A program made the translations under genes and the position numbers. The notes under the pieces are model-generated. The model was not told the DNA's origin, ran no database searches, and worked only from the letters and a program-made list of their open reading frames with translations. 52,216 nucleotides of DNA, from contig JBBRZN010000014.1 in NCBI GenBank assembly GCA_038236705.1, positions 1-52,216 of the forward strand, read 5' to 3'. The stretch comes from AC-32 sp038236705 (GTDB lineage: Bacteria; Actinomycetota; Thermoleophilia; Gaiellales; Gaiellaceae). The number at the start of each line of letters is the position of its first letter. Within the stretch, counting starts at the first letter, position 1. Below are positions 16,595 to 25,054 of this stretch, piece by piece.

Positions 16595-16608
16595 CGTCGT
16601 CGTCCTCC

Positions 16609-16788
16609 CTAGCGCCCCTCCCGTGCGGCGATCTCGCGGTCGAGCTCGTCGCGCCGGCGGCGCAGGTCGTCGGTGGACGCGGGCTTGCTGGCGTGGCCGT
16701 GGCCGCCGTGGCCATGGCCGCCGCGCATCATCAGCCACATCAGCAGCGGGCAGGCGAGGACGAGGAGGAGAAACAGGTAAGCGCTCAT
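16609..16788 (-). CDS. DUF2933-like small His-rich membrane protein
   Basis: A 59-residue protein: one helix (YLFLLLVLACPLLMWLMM), then GGHGHGGHGHAS and a charged coiled-coil tail (DDLRRRRDELDREI). The LACPLLMWLMM plus Gly-His run fits the DUF2933 group found in copper/heavy-metal clusters. A good ribosome site (AAAGGAG) precedes the ATG. First gene of the operon. Confidence 0.7.
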   Translation of the reverse strand: MSAYLFLLLVLACPLLMWLMMRGGHGHGGHGHASKPASTDDLRRRRDELDREIAAREGR

Positions 16789-16841
16789 CGCTACTCCTTT
16801 CAGTTCGTGTCTACCACCTGAAGATGGAGCGGCGAGGTGAA

Positions 16842-16868
16842 GAACCGACGAAATTGGTCTGTCGGTTC
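16842..16868. repeat. 8-bp inverted repeat between kinase and metal operon
   Basis: GAACCGAC and GTCGGTTC are separated by 11 bp, 55-80 bp upstream of the DUF2933 gene and just after the kinase stop. It may be an operator of the metal operon or a weak terminator of the kinase transcript; no T-run follows in the gene direction. Confidence 0.4.
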
Positions 16869-16886
16869 GATGCTTTTTGGTCGGGA

Positions 16887-18239
16887 CTAACGCGCCGCCG
16901 GCGACGCCTCTCGCACCGGCCGCGCTCCCTTGACCGCCGGCAGGACGACGCGGAAGGTCGAGCCGTGGCCGGGCGTGCTGTCGACGTCGACCCGTCCGTC
17001 GTGGGCGCGAACCAGCTCGCGCACGATCGCCAGGCCGATGCCGGCGCCGCCGGTGGCGCGTGAGCGCGAGCGGTCGCCGCGCCAGAAACGGGTGAAGATG
17101 TGGCGCAGGTCCTCGGGGGCGATGCCGACGCCGGAATCGGAGACCTCGAGAACGGCGTCGTCGCCGTCTCTCGCGACCCGCAGGCGGACCTCGCCGGACT
17201 CGGTGTAGCGCCAAGCGTTGGCGATCAGGTTGGTCGCGATCTGCTCGAGGCGATCCTCGTCGCCGAGAACCTCGACCAGGGCGGCGTCGACGACGAGCGC
17301 GACGCCGGTGTCGTCGAAGCGTGGCGCGAACGACTCGGCAACACGCCTGGCGACAGCCGCGAGATCGACGGGGCGCTTGTCGAGCAACAGACCCGGCCGC
17401 TCGGCGTCGGCCAGCCGCGCCAGGTCGTCAAGCAGCCGCGTCAACCGCAGCGCCTCGGCGTGCATCGCCTCGAAGTTGTCGGGACCGGTCAGGACGCCGT
17501 CCTGCGCGGCCTCGATCCGCGACAGCAACGCGTTCACCGGCGTCCGCAGCTCATGCGCCAGGTCAGCGGCGTTCGCCTTCCGGATCTCTTCCTCGTGCTC
17601 GAGTGTCTCGGCGAGGCGGTTCAGGGCGCGCCCGAGCGCGTCGAGCTCGGCCGCGCCGCCGGGAGCGACGCGGACGTCTACCTCCCCGCGCTCCATGCGC
17701 TCGGCCGTGTGGCGCAGTTGTCGCAGCGACCGGGTCAGCGTCTCCGCGAGCAGGAAGGCGATGACCAGCGCGGCGGCGATCGCGGCGCCGCCGGAGATCA
17801 GGTGCAGGCGATCGAGCGAGCGGCGGAGCTCACGCTCCTCCGGAGTGAACAGCTCCCCCGACGCCGGCGAGATCGTCACCGTGCCGAGTCGGCGCTCGCC
17901 AAGGCGAATCGGCGCCTGCGCGCGCACATCGGTCAGTGGGTCGGTGACGACGACGAGACGGCCGTCGACCGATACAGCGGCGTGCAGCTCGTCCAGGGCG
18001 GCCAGGTGGCGAAGCGTCGGCTTCGCGCGCTCCCAGCTTCCGGATTCGATGTAGACGACCGCCGTCACCTCAGCGAAGTGCTCGGCCGCCCGCGCAAGAC
18101 GGGCGTGCGCCGTGTCCGACAGGCGCGGCTTCAGTCCGAGGTCGCCGAGGACGGTGGCGACACCGATCGCGAGCGTCGCGACAGCAACCAAGGCGACGAC
18201 GAGGCGCGCCCGCAGGCCCAGGCCGCGCAGCCGACTCAT
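16887..18239 (-). CDS. membrane sensor histidine kinase (HAMP/HisKA type)
   Basis: Helix 1 (about 9-33), an extracytoplasmic sensor of about 110 residues, helix 2 (about 148-168), a HAMP linker, HisKA with DLAHELRTPVN (His near 229) and a HATPase with NLIANAWRY, SDSGVGI and GAGIGLAIV. The architecture is that of BaeS/PhoR-class kinases. It overlaps the OmpR-type regulator by 4 bp and follows it in transcription. Signal unknown; the neighbouring copper and redox genes suggest envelope or metal stress. Confidence 0.9.
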   Translation of the reverse strand: MSRLRGLGLRARLVVALVAVATLAIGVATVLGDLGLKPRLSDTAHARLARAAEHFAEVTAVVYIESGSWERAKPTLRHLAALDELHAAVSVDGRLVVVTDPLTDVRAQAPIRLGERRLGTVTISPASGELFTPEERELRRSLDRLHLISGGAAIAAALVIAFLLAETLTRSLRQLRHTAERMERGEVDVRVAPGGAAELDALGRALNRLAETLEHEEEIRKANAADLAHELRTPVNALLSRIEAAQDGVLTGPDNFEAMHAEALRLTRLLDDLARLADAERPGLLLDKRPVDLAAVARRVAESFAPRFDDTGVALVVDAALVEVLGDEDRLEQIATNLIANAWRYTESGEVRLRVARDGDDAVLEVSDSGVGIAPEDLRHIFTRFWRGDRSRSRATGGAGIGLAIVRELVRAHDGRVDVDSTPGHGSTFRVVLPAVKGARPVREASPAAR

Positions 18240-18940
18240 CGCTTGGCCAGCCGGTAACCGAGCCCGAAGACCGTCTCGACGTAACGGGGGTGCTTCGGGT
18301 CGCGCTCGATCTTCTTGCGCAGGTTCTTGACGTGGGCATCGATCGTCCGCTCGTAGCCCTCGTACTCGTAGCCCTGGACATGGTTGATCAGCTCGAAGCG
18401 CGAGTAGGCGCGGCCGGGGTAGCGGGCCAGGGTCGTCAGGAGCTTGTACTCGTTCGGCGTCAGCTCGACCGGCTCGCCGTCGCGGCGCACCTCGTGCTGG
18501 ACGGTGTCGATCTCGAGCGCTCCGTCGTCGAACGACAGCAGTTCGACGAGCGGCTGCGTGCCGCCCTGTGTCCGCCTCAGGATCGCGCGGGCGCGACCGA
18601 CGAGCTCGCGCGGCGAGAAGGGCTTCGTCAGGTAGTCGTCGGCCCCCAAGGCGAGGCCGCCGACCCGCTCGTCCTCCGACACCTTGGCCGTCAGCATCAG
18701 GATCGGCACGTCGGAGCGCTCGCGGATCTCCCGGCAGATGTCTTCGCCGGAGCGGTCGGGAAGCATCAGATCAAGGACGATCAGTCCCGGCTTGATGCGA
18801 GCGGCGAGCGCGAGGCCGTCGGCAGCGGTGCCGGCGACGAAGACCAGGTAGCCGTCGCGCTCGAGGTAGGCGCGAACGACCTCCTGGACCGAAGGGTCGT
18901 CGTCGATGACGACGATCTTCTTGTTCGGCTCGCTGCTCAT
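18236..18940 (-). CDS. OmpR/PhoB-family response regulator
   Basis: 234 residues: receiver domain with VIDDDPSVQE, acceptor Asp in LIVLDLMLP, Lys in YLTKPFSPREL, then a winged-helix domain with VELTPNEYKLL and TIDAHVKNLRKKI. Start at the ATG at 18940 (MSSEPNKKIVVIDDD). Translationally coupled to the kinase at 16887. Confidence 0.93.
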   Translation of the reverse strand: MSSEPNKKIVVIDDDPSVQEVVRAYLERDGYLVFVAGTAADGLALAARIKPGLIVLDLMLPDRSGEDICREIRERSDVPILMLTAKVSEDERVGGLALGADDYLTKPFSPRELVGRARAILRRTQGGTQPLVELLSFDDGALEIDTVQHEVRRDGEPVELTPNEYKLLTTLARYPGRAYSRFELINHVQGYEYEGYERTIDAHVKNLRKKIERDPKHPRYVETVFGLGYRLAKR

Positions 18941-19053
18941 CTGACGAAGATGGCTCGAGCTTATGAATTTTGGATGAATTCGGCCTCCAGCCATGCCCTG
19001 ATCTGAGTCCGTAGAAGGCCGTAGACTTGCCGGGCGCCCCGCGGTCAGGAGCG

Positions 19054-19755
19054 CTACGCGGACGGGAGGTCGGCGAGCACCTTCGCCGGCTCGACGTACA
19101 TCGTCCGGGACGGCGGAAGCCAGTAGTCCCGGTACCAGAGCACCTTGCCCTGCTCGATCAGGACGAAGGCGTGGGCCGGCGTGTCGGCGTGCATCCCGCG
19201 CCCGAGCGTGTCGAACGCGGCCGACATGTCGCGGTCCTCGTCGGCGATCATCGGGGTCTCGATCCCGTACTGGTCGACGGCTTGCTTCAGATCGGCCGGC
19301 GAGTCGGGCGTGATCGACACCAGCTCGATGCCGCGCCTGTCGAGCTCGGCGCTCATCTGCTCGAGGCCCTTGATCTGCGCGAAGCAGGCCTGACACATGA
19401 CGCCCTCGGAGAAGAAGAGCAGCGTCTTCTCGCCTTCGAGCGACTTCGACGTGATCGCCTGGCCGGTCTCGACGTCGCGCTCGGCGAACATCGGCACCGG
19501 CGAGCCGGGCTTCAGTCCGTCGCCCTCAGACGCGGCCGCCATGCCGGCGTGGCCCTCCGAGACGGCCGGCGCGCTCTGCTTGTCGAACGCGTCCGGCAGG
19601 ATGAAGCTGGCGCCGACGACCGCGACGACGGCCAGCCCGACCAGTCCTCCCTTCCACGAGGCCCAGAAGCTCGACGCCTTGGCGCCCTTCGACCTCGGCG
19701 GAGGTGCCGCAGCACGAGCCGCCTGGCGGGCGGCCTTAGCCTTCTTGCCGCTCAT
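19054..19755 (-). CDS. membrane-anchored peroxiredoxin/thioredoxin-fold protein
   Basis: A basic N-terminus and one membrane helix (about 34-54), a Gly/Ser linker, then an AhpC/TSA-like thioredoxin fold with FFSEGVMCQACFAQI (CxxC) as the redox centre. It is the last gene of a thiol-redox operon with a CcdA-type electron carrier and a glutaredoxin-like protein, which suggests that it receives electrons across the membrane and reduces extracytoplasmic disulfides or peroxides. The substrate is not shown by the sequence. Confidence 0.8.
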   Translation of the reverse strand: MSGKKAKAARQAARAAAPPPRSKGAKASSFWASWKGGLVGLAVVAVVGASFILPDAFDKQSAPAVSEGHAGMAAASEGDGLKPGSPVPMFAERDVETGQAITSKSLEGEKTLLFFSEGVMCQACFAQIKGLEQMSAELDRRGIELVSITPDSPADLKQAVDQYGIETPMIADEDRDMSAAFDTLGRGMHADTPAHAFVLIEQGKVLWYRDYWLPPSRTMYVEPAKVLADLPSA

Positions 19756-20581
19756 GGCTGCCACCTCCTCTCACGACTGCGTAGGCGAAGCCGGCCAGCA
19801 GGAAAGCCAAGACCGGCAACGAGACGACGTTCGGCACCTCGTCGAGATAGTCGGACAGCTCGCGCATCCACCGCCCCATCGCCGCCTGGAAACCGGGCGC
19901 GGTGTCCGAGTTGCCGGTCAGGGCGAGCGTGATGAAGAGCACGCCAAAGCCGGCGAAGATGACGACGCCGGCCAGCTTCATCAGTCCAATGCGCTTCGCG
20001 TGCGCGCCGAGACGCAGCGTCACTCGCGGGTCCCGCACCTTCTTCCTCGCCTCGCCGTAGAGCAGGGCGAGCGGGATCAGCGGCGCGATCATCCCCGCGA
20101 CGTAGGCGCCGCCGAGCACCAAGCCACCGGCGATCGTGCCGCTGGTCGCCGACAAGGCGATCGCCCCGGCCAAGACCGGCGCGCAGCAGGCGGTCGCGCC
20201 GCCGGAGAAGAGGCCGAGGCCGAAGACGGACAAGGTCGATCCGGTCAGCCTCGGCTGCGGGACGTCGATCGGCAGCATCGTCCCGCGCCACAACGCGACG
20301 GCGACGGCGATCATCATCAGCCCGCCGATGGCGAATAGCTGGGGGTGCCATTTCGAGACGTACGACGCGAGGACGGCGGCGCCGAGCGTGATCGGCAGCA
20401 CGACCGTCGCCACGCCGGCGACGTAGACTGCGGTCGGTCGAGCGACGCGCAGGCGCCTCCCGCCGCCGATCGCCGCCAGGTAGGCGGGCGTCATCACGCC
20501 GGCGCAACACGGGGCGAAGAAGGCAACCATGCCGGCGGCGAAGGCCGCGGCCAGCGAGCCCGCCATGAGCAGGTCACTCAC
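19736..20581 (-). CDS. CcdA/DsbD-type transmembrane thiol electron carrier
   Basis: 281 residues, about seven membrane helices, with the two conserved Cys regions FAPCCAGVMTPAYL (near residue 24) and GGATACCAPVLAGAI (about 130-145). CcdA/DsbD domains pass reducing power from cytoplasmic thioredoxin to the outside. Overlaps the glutaredoxin-like gene by 8 bp and the next gene at its end, so the three are one operon. Confidence 0.85.
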   Translation of the reverse strand: MSDLLMAGSLAAAFAAGMVAFFAPCCAGVMTPAYLAAIGGGRRLRVARPTAVYVAGVATVVLPITLGAAVLASYVSKWHPQLFAIGGLMMIAVAVALWRGTMLPIDVPQPRLTGSTLSVFGLGLFSGGATACCAPVLAGAIALSATSGTIAGGLVLGGAYVAGMIAPLIPLALLYGEARKKVRDPRVTLRLGAHAKRIGLMKLAGVVIFAGFGVLFITLALTGNSDTAPGFQAAMGRWMRELSDYLDEVPNVVSLPVLAFLLAGFAYAVVRGGGSHERQEG

Positions 20582-20843
20582 AGTCCAGCTCCCTGCGCAG
20601 ACGCTTCTCCGAGAAGCGCCCGTAGGCGATCAGGCGCGTGCCGTCGGTCAGGACCGGGAGGAACGCCAGCGGGATGCCGCGCGCGGCGAGCGCGGCGGCC
20701 TCAGCGCCGTCGACGGCAACTTCGCGCGCGTCAACGCCGAGGGCAGCCAGGACGTGACGGCCGTGCTCGCACAGATGGCAGTCGTCACCGGTGACGAGGA
20801 TCAGGGTGTCGGTCGTCGCGCGCACGTTCGGAAGGTCGGGCAC
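20574..20843 (-). CDS. glutaredoxin-like thiol protein
   Basis: 89 residues with a CxxC centre in GDDCHLCEHG, a cis-Pro region (IPLAFLPVL) and the size of the glutaredoxin-2/DUF836 group. First gene of the operon with the CcdA-like carrier and the anchored thioredoxin-fold protein; a plausible cytoplasmic electron donor. Confidence 0.8.
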   Translation of the reverse strand: MPDLPNVRATTDTLILVTGDDCHLCEHGRHVLAALGVDAREVAVDGAEAAALAARGIPLAFLPVLTDGTRLIAYGRFSEKRLRRELDCE

Positions 20844-20910
20844 GCGTATGAAGGGGCGGTGAAATCGGCGCCCATGACGCGCCGGTTCCGTGGTTTCTAC
20901 GGACGGAGTC

Positions 20911-20925
20911 GGCGGGGCGTCCGCA
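20911..20925. promoter_or_regulatory. weak regulon-like palindrome
   Basis: GGCGG GGCGT CCGCA: one mismatch in the arms but a spacer without the usual AA. It lies 83 bp before the secreted protein at 21009 and 67 bp before the divergent thiol operon. Confidence 0.3.
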
Positions 20926-21008
20926 GATCGCGCGGCGACGGCGTCCGCTTCACGGCCGCTTCACATCGGCCGTCTATCCTAAGCGGGCTCAAGAGAAAGG
21001 AGAAAACT

Positions 21009-21239
21009 ATGCGCAGCTTCCGCCGCCTCACCGTTGCCGCTGTTGCCGCTGCAGTCCTGGCCGGCGTTGCCTCGACGAACGCCGTCGCCGCCAACCCGTT
21101 CGGTCAGCACGTCGCGATGTGCGCGCAAGGGCTTGGCACACGCGCAGACGCTCCGGCCGTTACCTGCACGCACGACGGCATGACGATGGCCTTCGCCAAC
21201 TTCGGCGCGATGGTCGAGCACATGCGCGCGATGCACTGA
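21009..21239 (+). CDS. small secreted Met/His-rich protein
   Basis: 76 residues after an AAAGGAG ribosome site. A signal peptide (residues 1-28, ending AVAA) is followed by a short mature part with two Cys (HVAMCAQ and VTCTHDGMTM) and several Met/His (MVEHMRAMH). The composition suggests extracytoplasmic metal, perhaps copper, binding; no characterised family is recognised. Confidence 0.7.
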   Translation: MRSFRRLTVAAVAAAVLAGVASTNAVAANPFGQHVAMCAQGLGTRADAPAVTCTHDGMTMAFANFGAMVEHMRAMH

Positions 21240-21245
21240 CGCCGC

Positions 21246-21283
21246 ACGGCGGCGGCCGTCCGTAAGCAAGCGCCCGCCGCCGT
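21246..21283. terminator. hairpin after the secreted protein gene
   Basis: ACGGCGGCG (21246-21254) and CGCCGCCGT (21275-21283) form a 9-bp stem a few bases after the stop codon. No clear T-run, so it is a weak terminator candidate. Confidence 0.35.
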
Positions 21284-21313
21284 TCGCGTTCGTCGATTCA
21301 CCCTGCAGTTGGC

Positions 21314-21490
21314 GCGACCGCCTACGGCGGCGGTGTCGCCGAGCCGCTGTCGTCCGAGGTCGGGTGGCGCGTCGTCTGCTCCGACGCCGAGTTCTTCGCC
21401 GTCACGAAGCGAATCCACAACGCGATGCAGGGCCAGGCGCTCGAGCTCCGCCCCGACGAGATCGCCGACTACCTCGCGCACAAACCGTGC
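21314..21490 (+). pseudogene. fragment of a TreT-like trehalose glycosyltransferase
   Basis: The frame encodes ATAYGGGVAEPLSS, EVGWRVVCSDAEFFAVTKR and IHNAMQGQALEL. These resemble the N-terminal Rossmann half of TreT-type (GT4) trehalose synthases, with residues missing between LSS and EVGWRV. There is no start codon and the similarity ends near 21490, so this is an isolated internal fragment. Confidence 0.5.
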
Positions 21491-21601
21491 ACGCGATCGC
21501 GACGTCGTGGGAGTGAACGTCACGAGCCGGCCGCCCCGGCCGGAGCACGCGCGCCCGATCGACCAGAACGTCGCCGCGACTTTGCTCGCCGGCGCGGGAT
21601 C

Positions 21602-22051
21602 CTACGCGGCCCCTGCGCGCCGGTCGAGGCGCCTGCGGCGGACGAGCCCGAAGCCGGCAAGTAGGAGGACGCCGCCGCCCGCGATCCCGGCTGCCACCCG
21701 CGCCGTCTTGAGTCCCGGCGGGACCGTCACGCCGACGACGTGGATGTTCTCGCTGGTGAACGCTGTCTTGAGGAGCTCTTCGCCGCGGGCCGGATCCTCC
21801 GCTTCGAGCGCCGCCATCGCTTCCTCGAGCACCGGGGGCTTGACCCCCTCTTTGTCCTCCGCCTGACCGGCCAGCTCGAGCTTCGCCATCGCCTCCTCGT
21901 GCGAGCCCCCCTGCTCGAGGATGGCGAGCGCCTGGATCGCGAGCGCCCTCGCAGGCTGGTCCGCGCCTTCCTCCTCTCCCTGCGGCGCAGCCGAAGTGGC
22001 GAACACGAGAGCCAGCAGAAAGACGGTGGAGGCGAGGAGCAGGGGTCTCAT
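21602..22051 (-). CDS. secreted/membrane-anchored protein coupled to cytochrome b
   Basis: 149 residues: an N-terminal signal (MRPLLLASTVFLLALVFATS), a helical Ala/Glu-rich middle (about 30-115) and a C-terminal membrane helix followed by RRRRLDRR, so the middle lies outside and the tail inside. Its ATG overlaps the stop of cytochrome b by 1 bp, making a partner or assembly role likely. No known domain. Confidence 0.65.
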   Translation of the reverse strand: MRPLLLASTVFLLALVFATSAAPQGEEEGADQPARALAIQALAILEQGGSHEEAMAKLELAGQAEDKEGVKPPVLEEAMAALEAEDPARGEELLKTAFTSENIHVVGVTVPPGLKTARVAAGIAGGGVLLLAGFGLVRRRRLDRRAGAA

Positions 22052-23085
22052 CACATGCCCCCAACGTGAGAGACGGGCTCGGTGAAGAAAGCGTAGAGCG
22101 AAAGCGCGCCCCAGGCGAGCAGGACGACGACGCCGAGCGCCATCCACGGCCGCCTGCGCCGCGGATCGCGTTCCCGGCTCCTGTCGAGGAAGGGCAGAAG
22201 GGCGAGACCGCCGAGAAGGACGGCGGGACCGACGACGAGCGCCTTCAGCCCGAACCAGTTCTCGAACGGATAGAGCCACAGGAAGTACCAGGGCGGCTTC
22301 GTGATCTCGATCCCCTCGACGCCCTCCGGGCCGATACCCGTCGGCCTGAGGGCAGTGAGCACGAGTGCGAGCGCGAGCGCGACAAGCGTCCAGTAGCCGA
22401 TGCGGGCAAGGTGGGTGGTGAAGGGCAGCCGCTCCTCGTCGCGCTCGCGCTCCGCCACCTGCTCGGCCGTCCCCCACGGCAGCGGGGCGATCTTGAGCCG
22501 CTTGACCAGCAGGAGATGGACGCCGAGCAGGCCCACAAGGAAGAACGGCAGGATGCTGACGTGGGCGATGTAGTCGCGCGTGAGGAGCGCCAGGTTGTCG
22601 CTGAACTCAGCGGAGAACCAAAAGCCGAGAAAGCCGAGAAGCTTCGCGATCTCGCTGTTGTGCTCGAGCGCCTCGAGCGCCTCCTGGTCCCATTTGAGGA
22701 TCGTGCCCGTGTAGAGAAGCCCGCCGGCGACCGCGAAGAGGACGACCCCCACCAGCCAGGTGCCCTCGCGAGGACGCTTGTACGTGGCTGCAACGAAGGT
22801 GCGTACCAGGTGCGCGAAGAGCGTCGCCATGAAGATGTTGGCGAGCCAGAAGTGAAGGCTGCGGACGATCGCCTGGTCGGGGTCCTGGCTGATCGCGACA
22901 ACGCTCGCGTGCGCACCCGCCTCCGTGGGATCGTAGAACTGCACCAGGTAGATGCCCGTGACGACGAGGAGCACGAACGCGCCGGCCGTAATCCCGCCGA
23001 GCGTGTGCGCCAGGGTGTTGGCGTGGCGAGGGATCGGATAGGCGAGGCCCGAGAGGCCGAAGCGCTCGTCGAGCCACGAGCTCAC
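22051..23085 (-). CDS. cytochrome b of a bc/b6f-type complex, orphan
   Basis: 344 residues with about eight membrane helices. Haem-ligand helices are visible: RSLHFWLANIFMATLFAHLV (two His) and YIAHVSILPFFLVGLLGVHLL (two His). The quinol-site motif normally PEWY reads KPPWYFLW. N- and C-terminal halves (cytochrome b6 and subunit-IV parts) are fused. No Rieske or cytochrome c1 gene is nearby, so its electron partner is unclear; the downstream gene at 21602 is its only apparent operon mate. A regulon-like box lies 88 bp upstream. Confidence 0.87.
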   Translation of the reverse strand: MSSWLDERFGLSGLAYPIPRHANTLAHTLGGITAGAFVLLVVTGIYLVQFYDPTEAGAHASVVAISQDPDQAIVRSLHFWLANIFMATLFAHLVRTFVAATYKRPREGTWLVGVVLFAVAGGLLYTGTILKWDQEALEALEHNSEIAKLLGFLGFWFSAEFSDNLALLTRDYIAHVSILPFFLVGLLGVHLLLVKRLKIAPLPWGTAEQVAERERDEERLPFTTHLARIGYWTLVALALALVLTALRPTGIGPEGVEGIEITKPPWYFLWLYPFENWFGLKALVVGPAVLLGGLALLPFLDRSRERDPRRRRPWMALGVVVLLAWGALSLYAFFTEPVSHVGGM

Positions 23086-23173
23086 GCGCCCAGGGCGCTC
23101 CGCTGAGCCGTCGGTGCGTTCAGCTGGAGTCGCGATGACCGTGGAGGATGGATCACCGCGGCGCCCTTGTCAA

Positions 23174-23188
23174 CGGGGAAAACCCGCG
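23174..23188. promoter_or_regulatory. weak regulon palindrome upstream of cytochrome b
   Basis: CGGGG AAAAC CCGCG, reading CGCGG GTTTT CCCCG toward the gene. The arms pair partly and the spacer is A/T-rich. It is 88 bp from the cytochrome b start. Confidence 0.35.
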
Positions 23189-23596
23189 AGTTCGGTGCGA
23201 CAACCACTGATTGTTTCGGGTTTCTCTCCTCGTTCCCGCTGAGGGCTCGACGCGAACCGGAAGCAGAGAGCACAAGAGTCCACTGCTCGCTATCGAGGTC
23301 TCCGCTTGCGGAGAGGCGGCGCGAGGGGCCGGCGGCGGCTGATTACACGAGCTTCCTCGACTCGGTCGTCATCCGGAACGGGCAGGGCTTCGGCTACGCG
23401 AGTTCGGCTGCGAGCGCATCGGCGCGATCCAGCGCCGTCTTGGTCACAGTCAGAGGGCGGCTCTGGTGGCCGGCAGTGAGCGAGCGAAGAAGCCGTCACC
23501 GCTGCGGGCGTGCCGACGGAAGCTTGGGCGCCGTGCGCTTCACAGGTCCTTCAAGCGGGCGGTCTACGTTGCGACGACTCGACTGGAAAGGATCCG
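23189..23596. other. intergenic region without a supported gene
   Basis: About 400 bp with no recognisable domain on either strand. A partial regulon-like element, TGCGG GCGTG CCGAC, is at 23503-23517, 79 bp before the laccase start. Confidence 0.4.
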
Positions 23597-24694
23597 ATGA
23601 AGACCCGCTCGACCTTCTATCTCGCCGCCGGCGCCGCCCTGGTCGCCGCCCTCGCGCTGGCGTTGGCACTGGTCGCCACCGTCCGCGCAGGCGGCGACGG
23701 CGACGCCGCGGCGACCGAGATGCAGCTGAGCCAGACCGGCGGCCATACGATGGACGGCTCGGCGATGTCCGGAATGGAGCACGGCGCCGCCGCCTCGCAA
23801 GAGGGAGTGCTGGACGCCACCGCGGCCCGCGGCGGCCAGCGGCTCACCCACACGACCGACGGCGACACCTGGGTCTTCAACCTGACCGCGAAGGCGGTCA
23901 AGTGGGAGATCCTGCCCCGCGTCCGCGTCACCGCCTGGACCTACAACGGCACCGTCCCCGGCCCTGAGATCCGCGTCCCCTACGGGCAGAATGTGCGAAT
24001 CGTGGTCGAGAACGAGCTGCCCGAGCCGACGACCGTCCACTGGCACGGCATCGCCGTCCCGAACGCGATGGACGGCGTCCCCGACGTGACCCAGAAGCCG
24101 ATCGAGCCCGGCGCGTCGTTCACCTACGAGTTCCGCGCCCTGCCGACAGCCGACGCTTCCAGGGGCGGCACCTTCATGTACCACTCGCACTTCGACGAGG
24201 ACCGCCAGGTCGGCCTCGGCCTGTCGGCGCCGTTCGTGATCGAGTCGCCGACCACGCCGGTCTACGACCTCGAGCGAACGATCCTCCTCGGCGAGTGGAA
24301 CCTCGACCCGCAGAGCGGTGACACGCGCCCGCCGATGCAGATGGAGGGCTCGTTTCCGAACTACTTCACCATCAACGGCAAGGCGTATCCCGCGACCGAG
24401 CCGATCAAGGTTCGCCGCGGCCAGCGCGTCCTCTTGCGCGTGGTCGGCGGCATGCAGTTCACCCACCCGATGCACCTGCACGGGATGAGCTTCAAGGTCG
24501 TCGCCAAGGACGGCGCGCCGCTGGCCTCGCCTTACGACGCCGACGTCGTTGACGTCGCCCCCGGCGAGCGCTACGACCTGCTGTTCACGGCCGACAACCC
24601 CGGCAAGTGGGTCTTCCACTGCCACATCGGCCACCACCTGACAAACAACGGTGAAGGACCCGGCGGCCTGCTGACGGTCGTCGACGTCGCCTAG
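23597..24694 (+). CDS. two-domain multicopper oxidase (small-laccase type)
   Basis: 365 residues. A membrane/signal helix (about 6-29) and a Met/His-rich linker (45-66) precede two cupredoxin domains. Copper motifs are HWHG (148-151), HSH (196-198), HPMHLHG (290-296) and HCHIGHH (341-347). The short distance between the HSH and HPxHLH motifs shows that the middle domain of three-domain oxidases is absent, as in two-domain laccases, which act as trimers. Likely extracytoplasmic oxidation of Cu(I), Mn(II) or phenols. Followed by a Met/His-rich peptide gene. Confidence 0.88.
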   Translation: MKTRSTFYLAAGAALVAALALALALVATVRAGGDGDAAATEMQLSQTGGHTMDGSAMSGMEHGAAASQEGVLDATAARGGQRLTHTTDGDTWVFNLTAKAVKWEILPRVRVTAWTYNGTVPGPEIRVPYGQNVRIVVENELPEPTTVHWHGIAVPNAMDGVPDVTQKPIEPGASFTYEFRALPTADASRGGTFMYHSHFDEDRQVGLGLSAPFVIESPTTPVYDLERTILLGEWNLDPQSGDTRPPMQMEGSFPNYFTINGKAYPATEPIKVRRGQRVLLRVVGGMQFTHPMHLHGMSFKVVAKDGAPLASPYDADVVDVAPGERYDLLFTADNPGKWVFHCHIGHHLTNNGEGPGGLLTVVDVA

Positions 24695-24708
24695 GAAAGG
24701 AGGTTGAG

Positions 24709-24969
24709 ATGAACAAGCAGATGATCTCGATCATCGTCGGCGCCGTCGTCCTCTTCGCCGTCGCCCTGGTCGGCGCGCTGGCCTTCACCGGCAACGACTC
24801 CGGCGCCGGCAACGTGCACACGATGCCCAACGGCCAGATGATGACCGGGTCGACGGACACCGACTCGACGATGGACCACACAATGTCGAACGGCCAGACG
24901 ATGACCGGGCAGATGCACACCATGTCCGGCGGCGAGCAGATGCCGGGCATGACCCACACCTCTCCGTAG
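24709..24969 (+). CDS. anchored Met/His-rich peptide
   Basis: 86 residues after a GGAGG ribosome site: one N-terminal membrane helix (about 5-26), then repeats of the type NGQ(M/T)MTG with many Met and His (MDHTM, MHTMSGG, MPGMTH). This composition is typical of copper-binding peptides. It is 14 bp after the laccase stop, so the two are probably co-expressed and it may supply or buffer copper. Confidence 0.75.
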   Translation: MNKQMISIIVGAVVLFAVALVGALAFTGNDSGAGNVHTMPNGQMMTGSTDTDSTMDHTMSNGQTMTGQMHTMSGGEQMPGMTHTSP

Positions 24970-25054
24970 CGGAGCCATGCAGCTTGGTTGAGACCGTCAG
25001 TCGCATTCCGTGGTGTAGTCGTGCCGATCGTTACTTCGACTACGATGTCCAGTG

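Noticed and set aside
23290..23499. Minus-strand frame in the gap before the laccase
   Set aside because: No ribosome site, no conserved motif, composition not coding-like.
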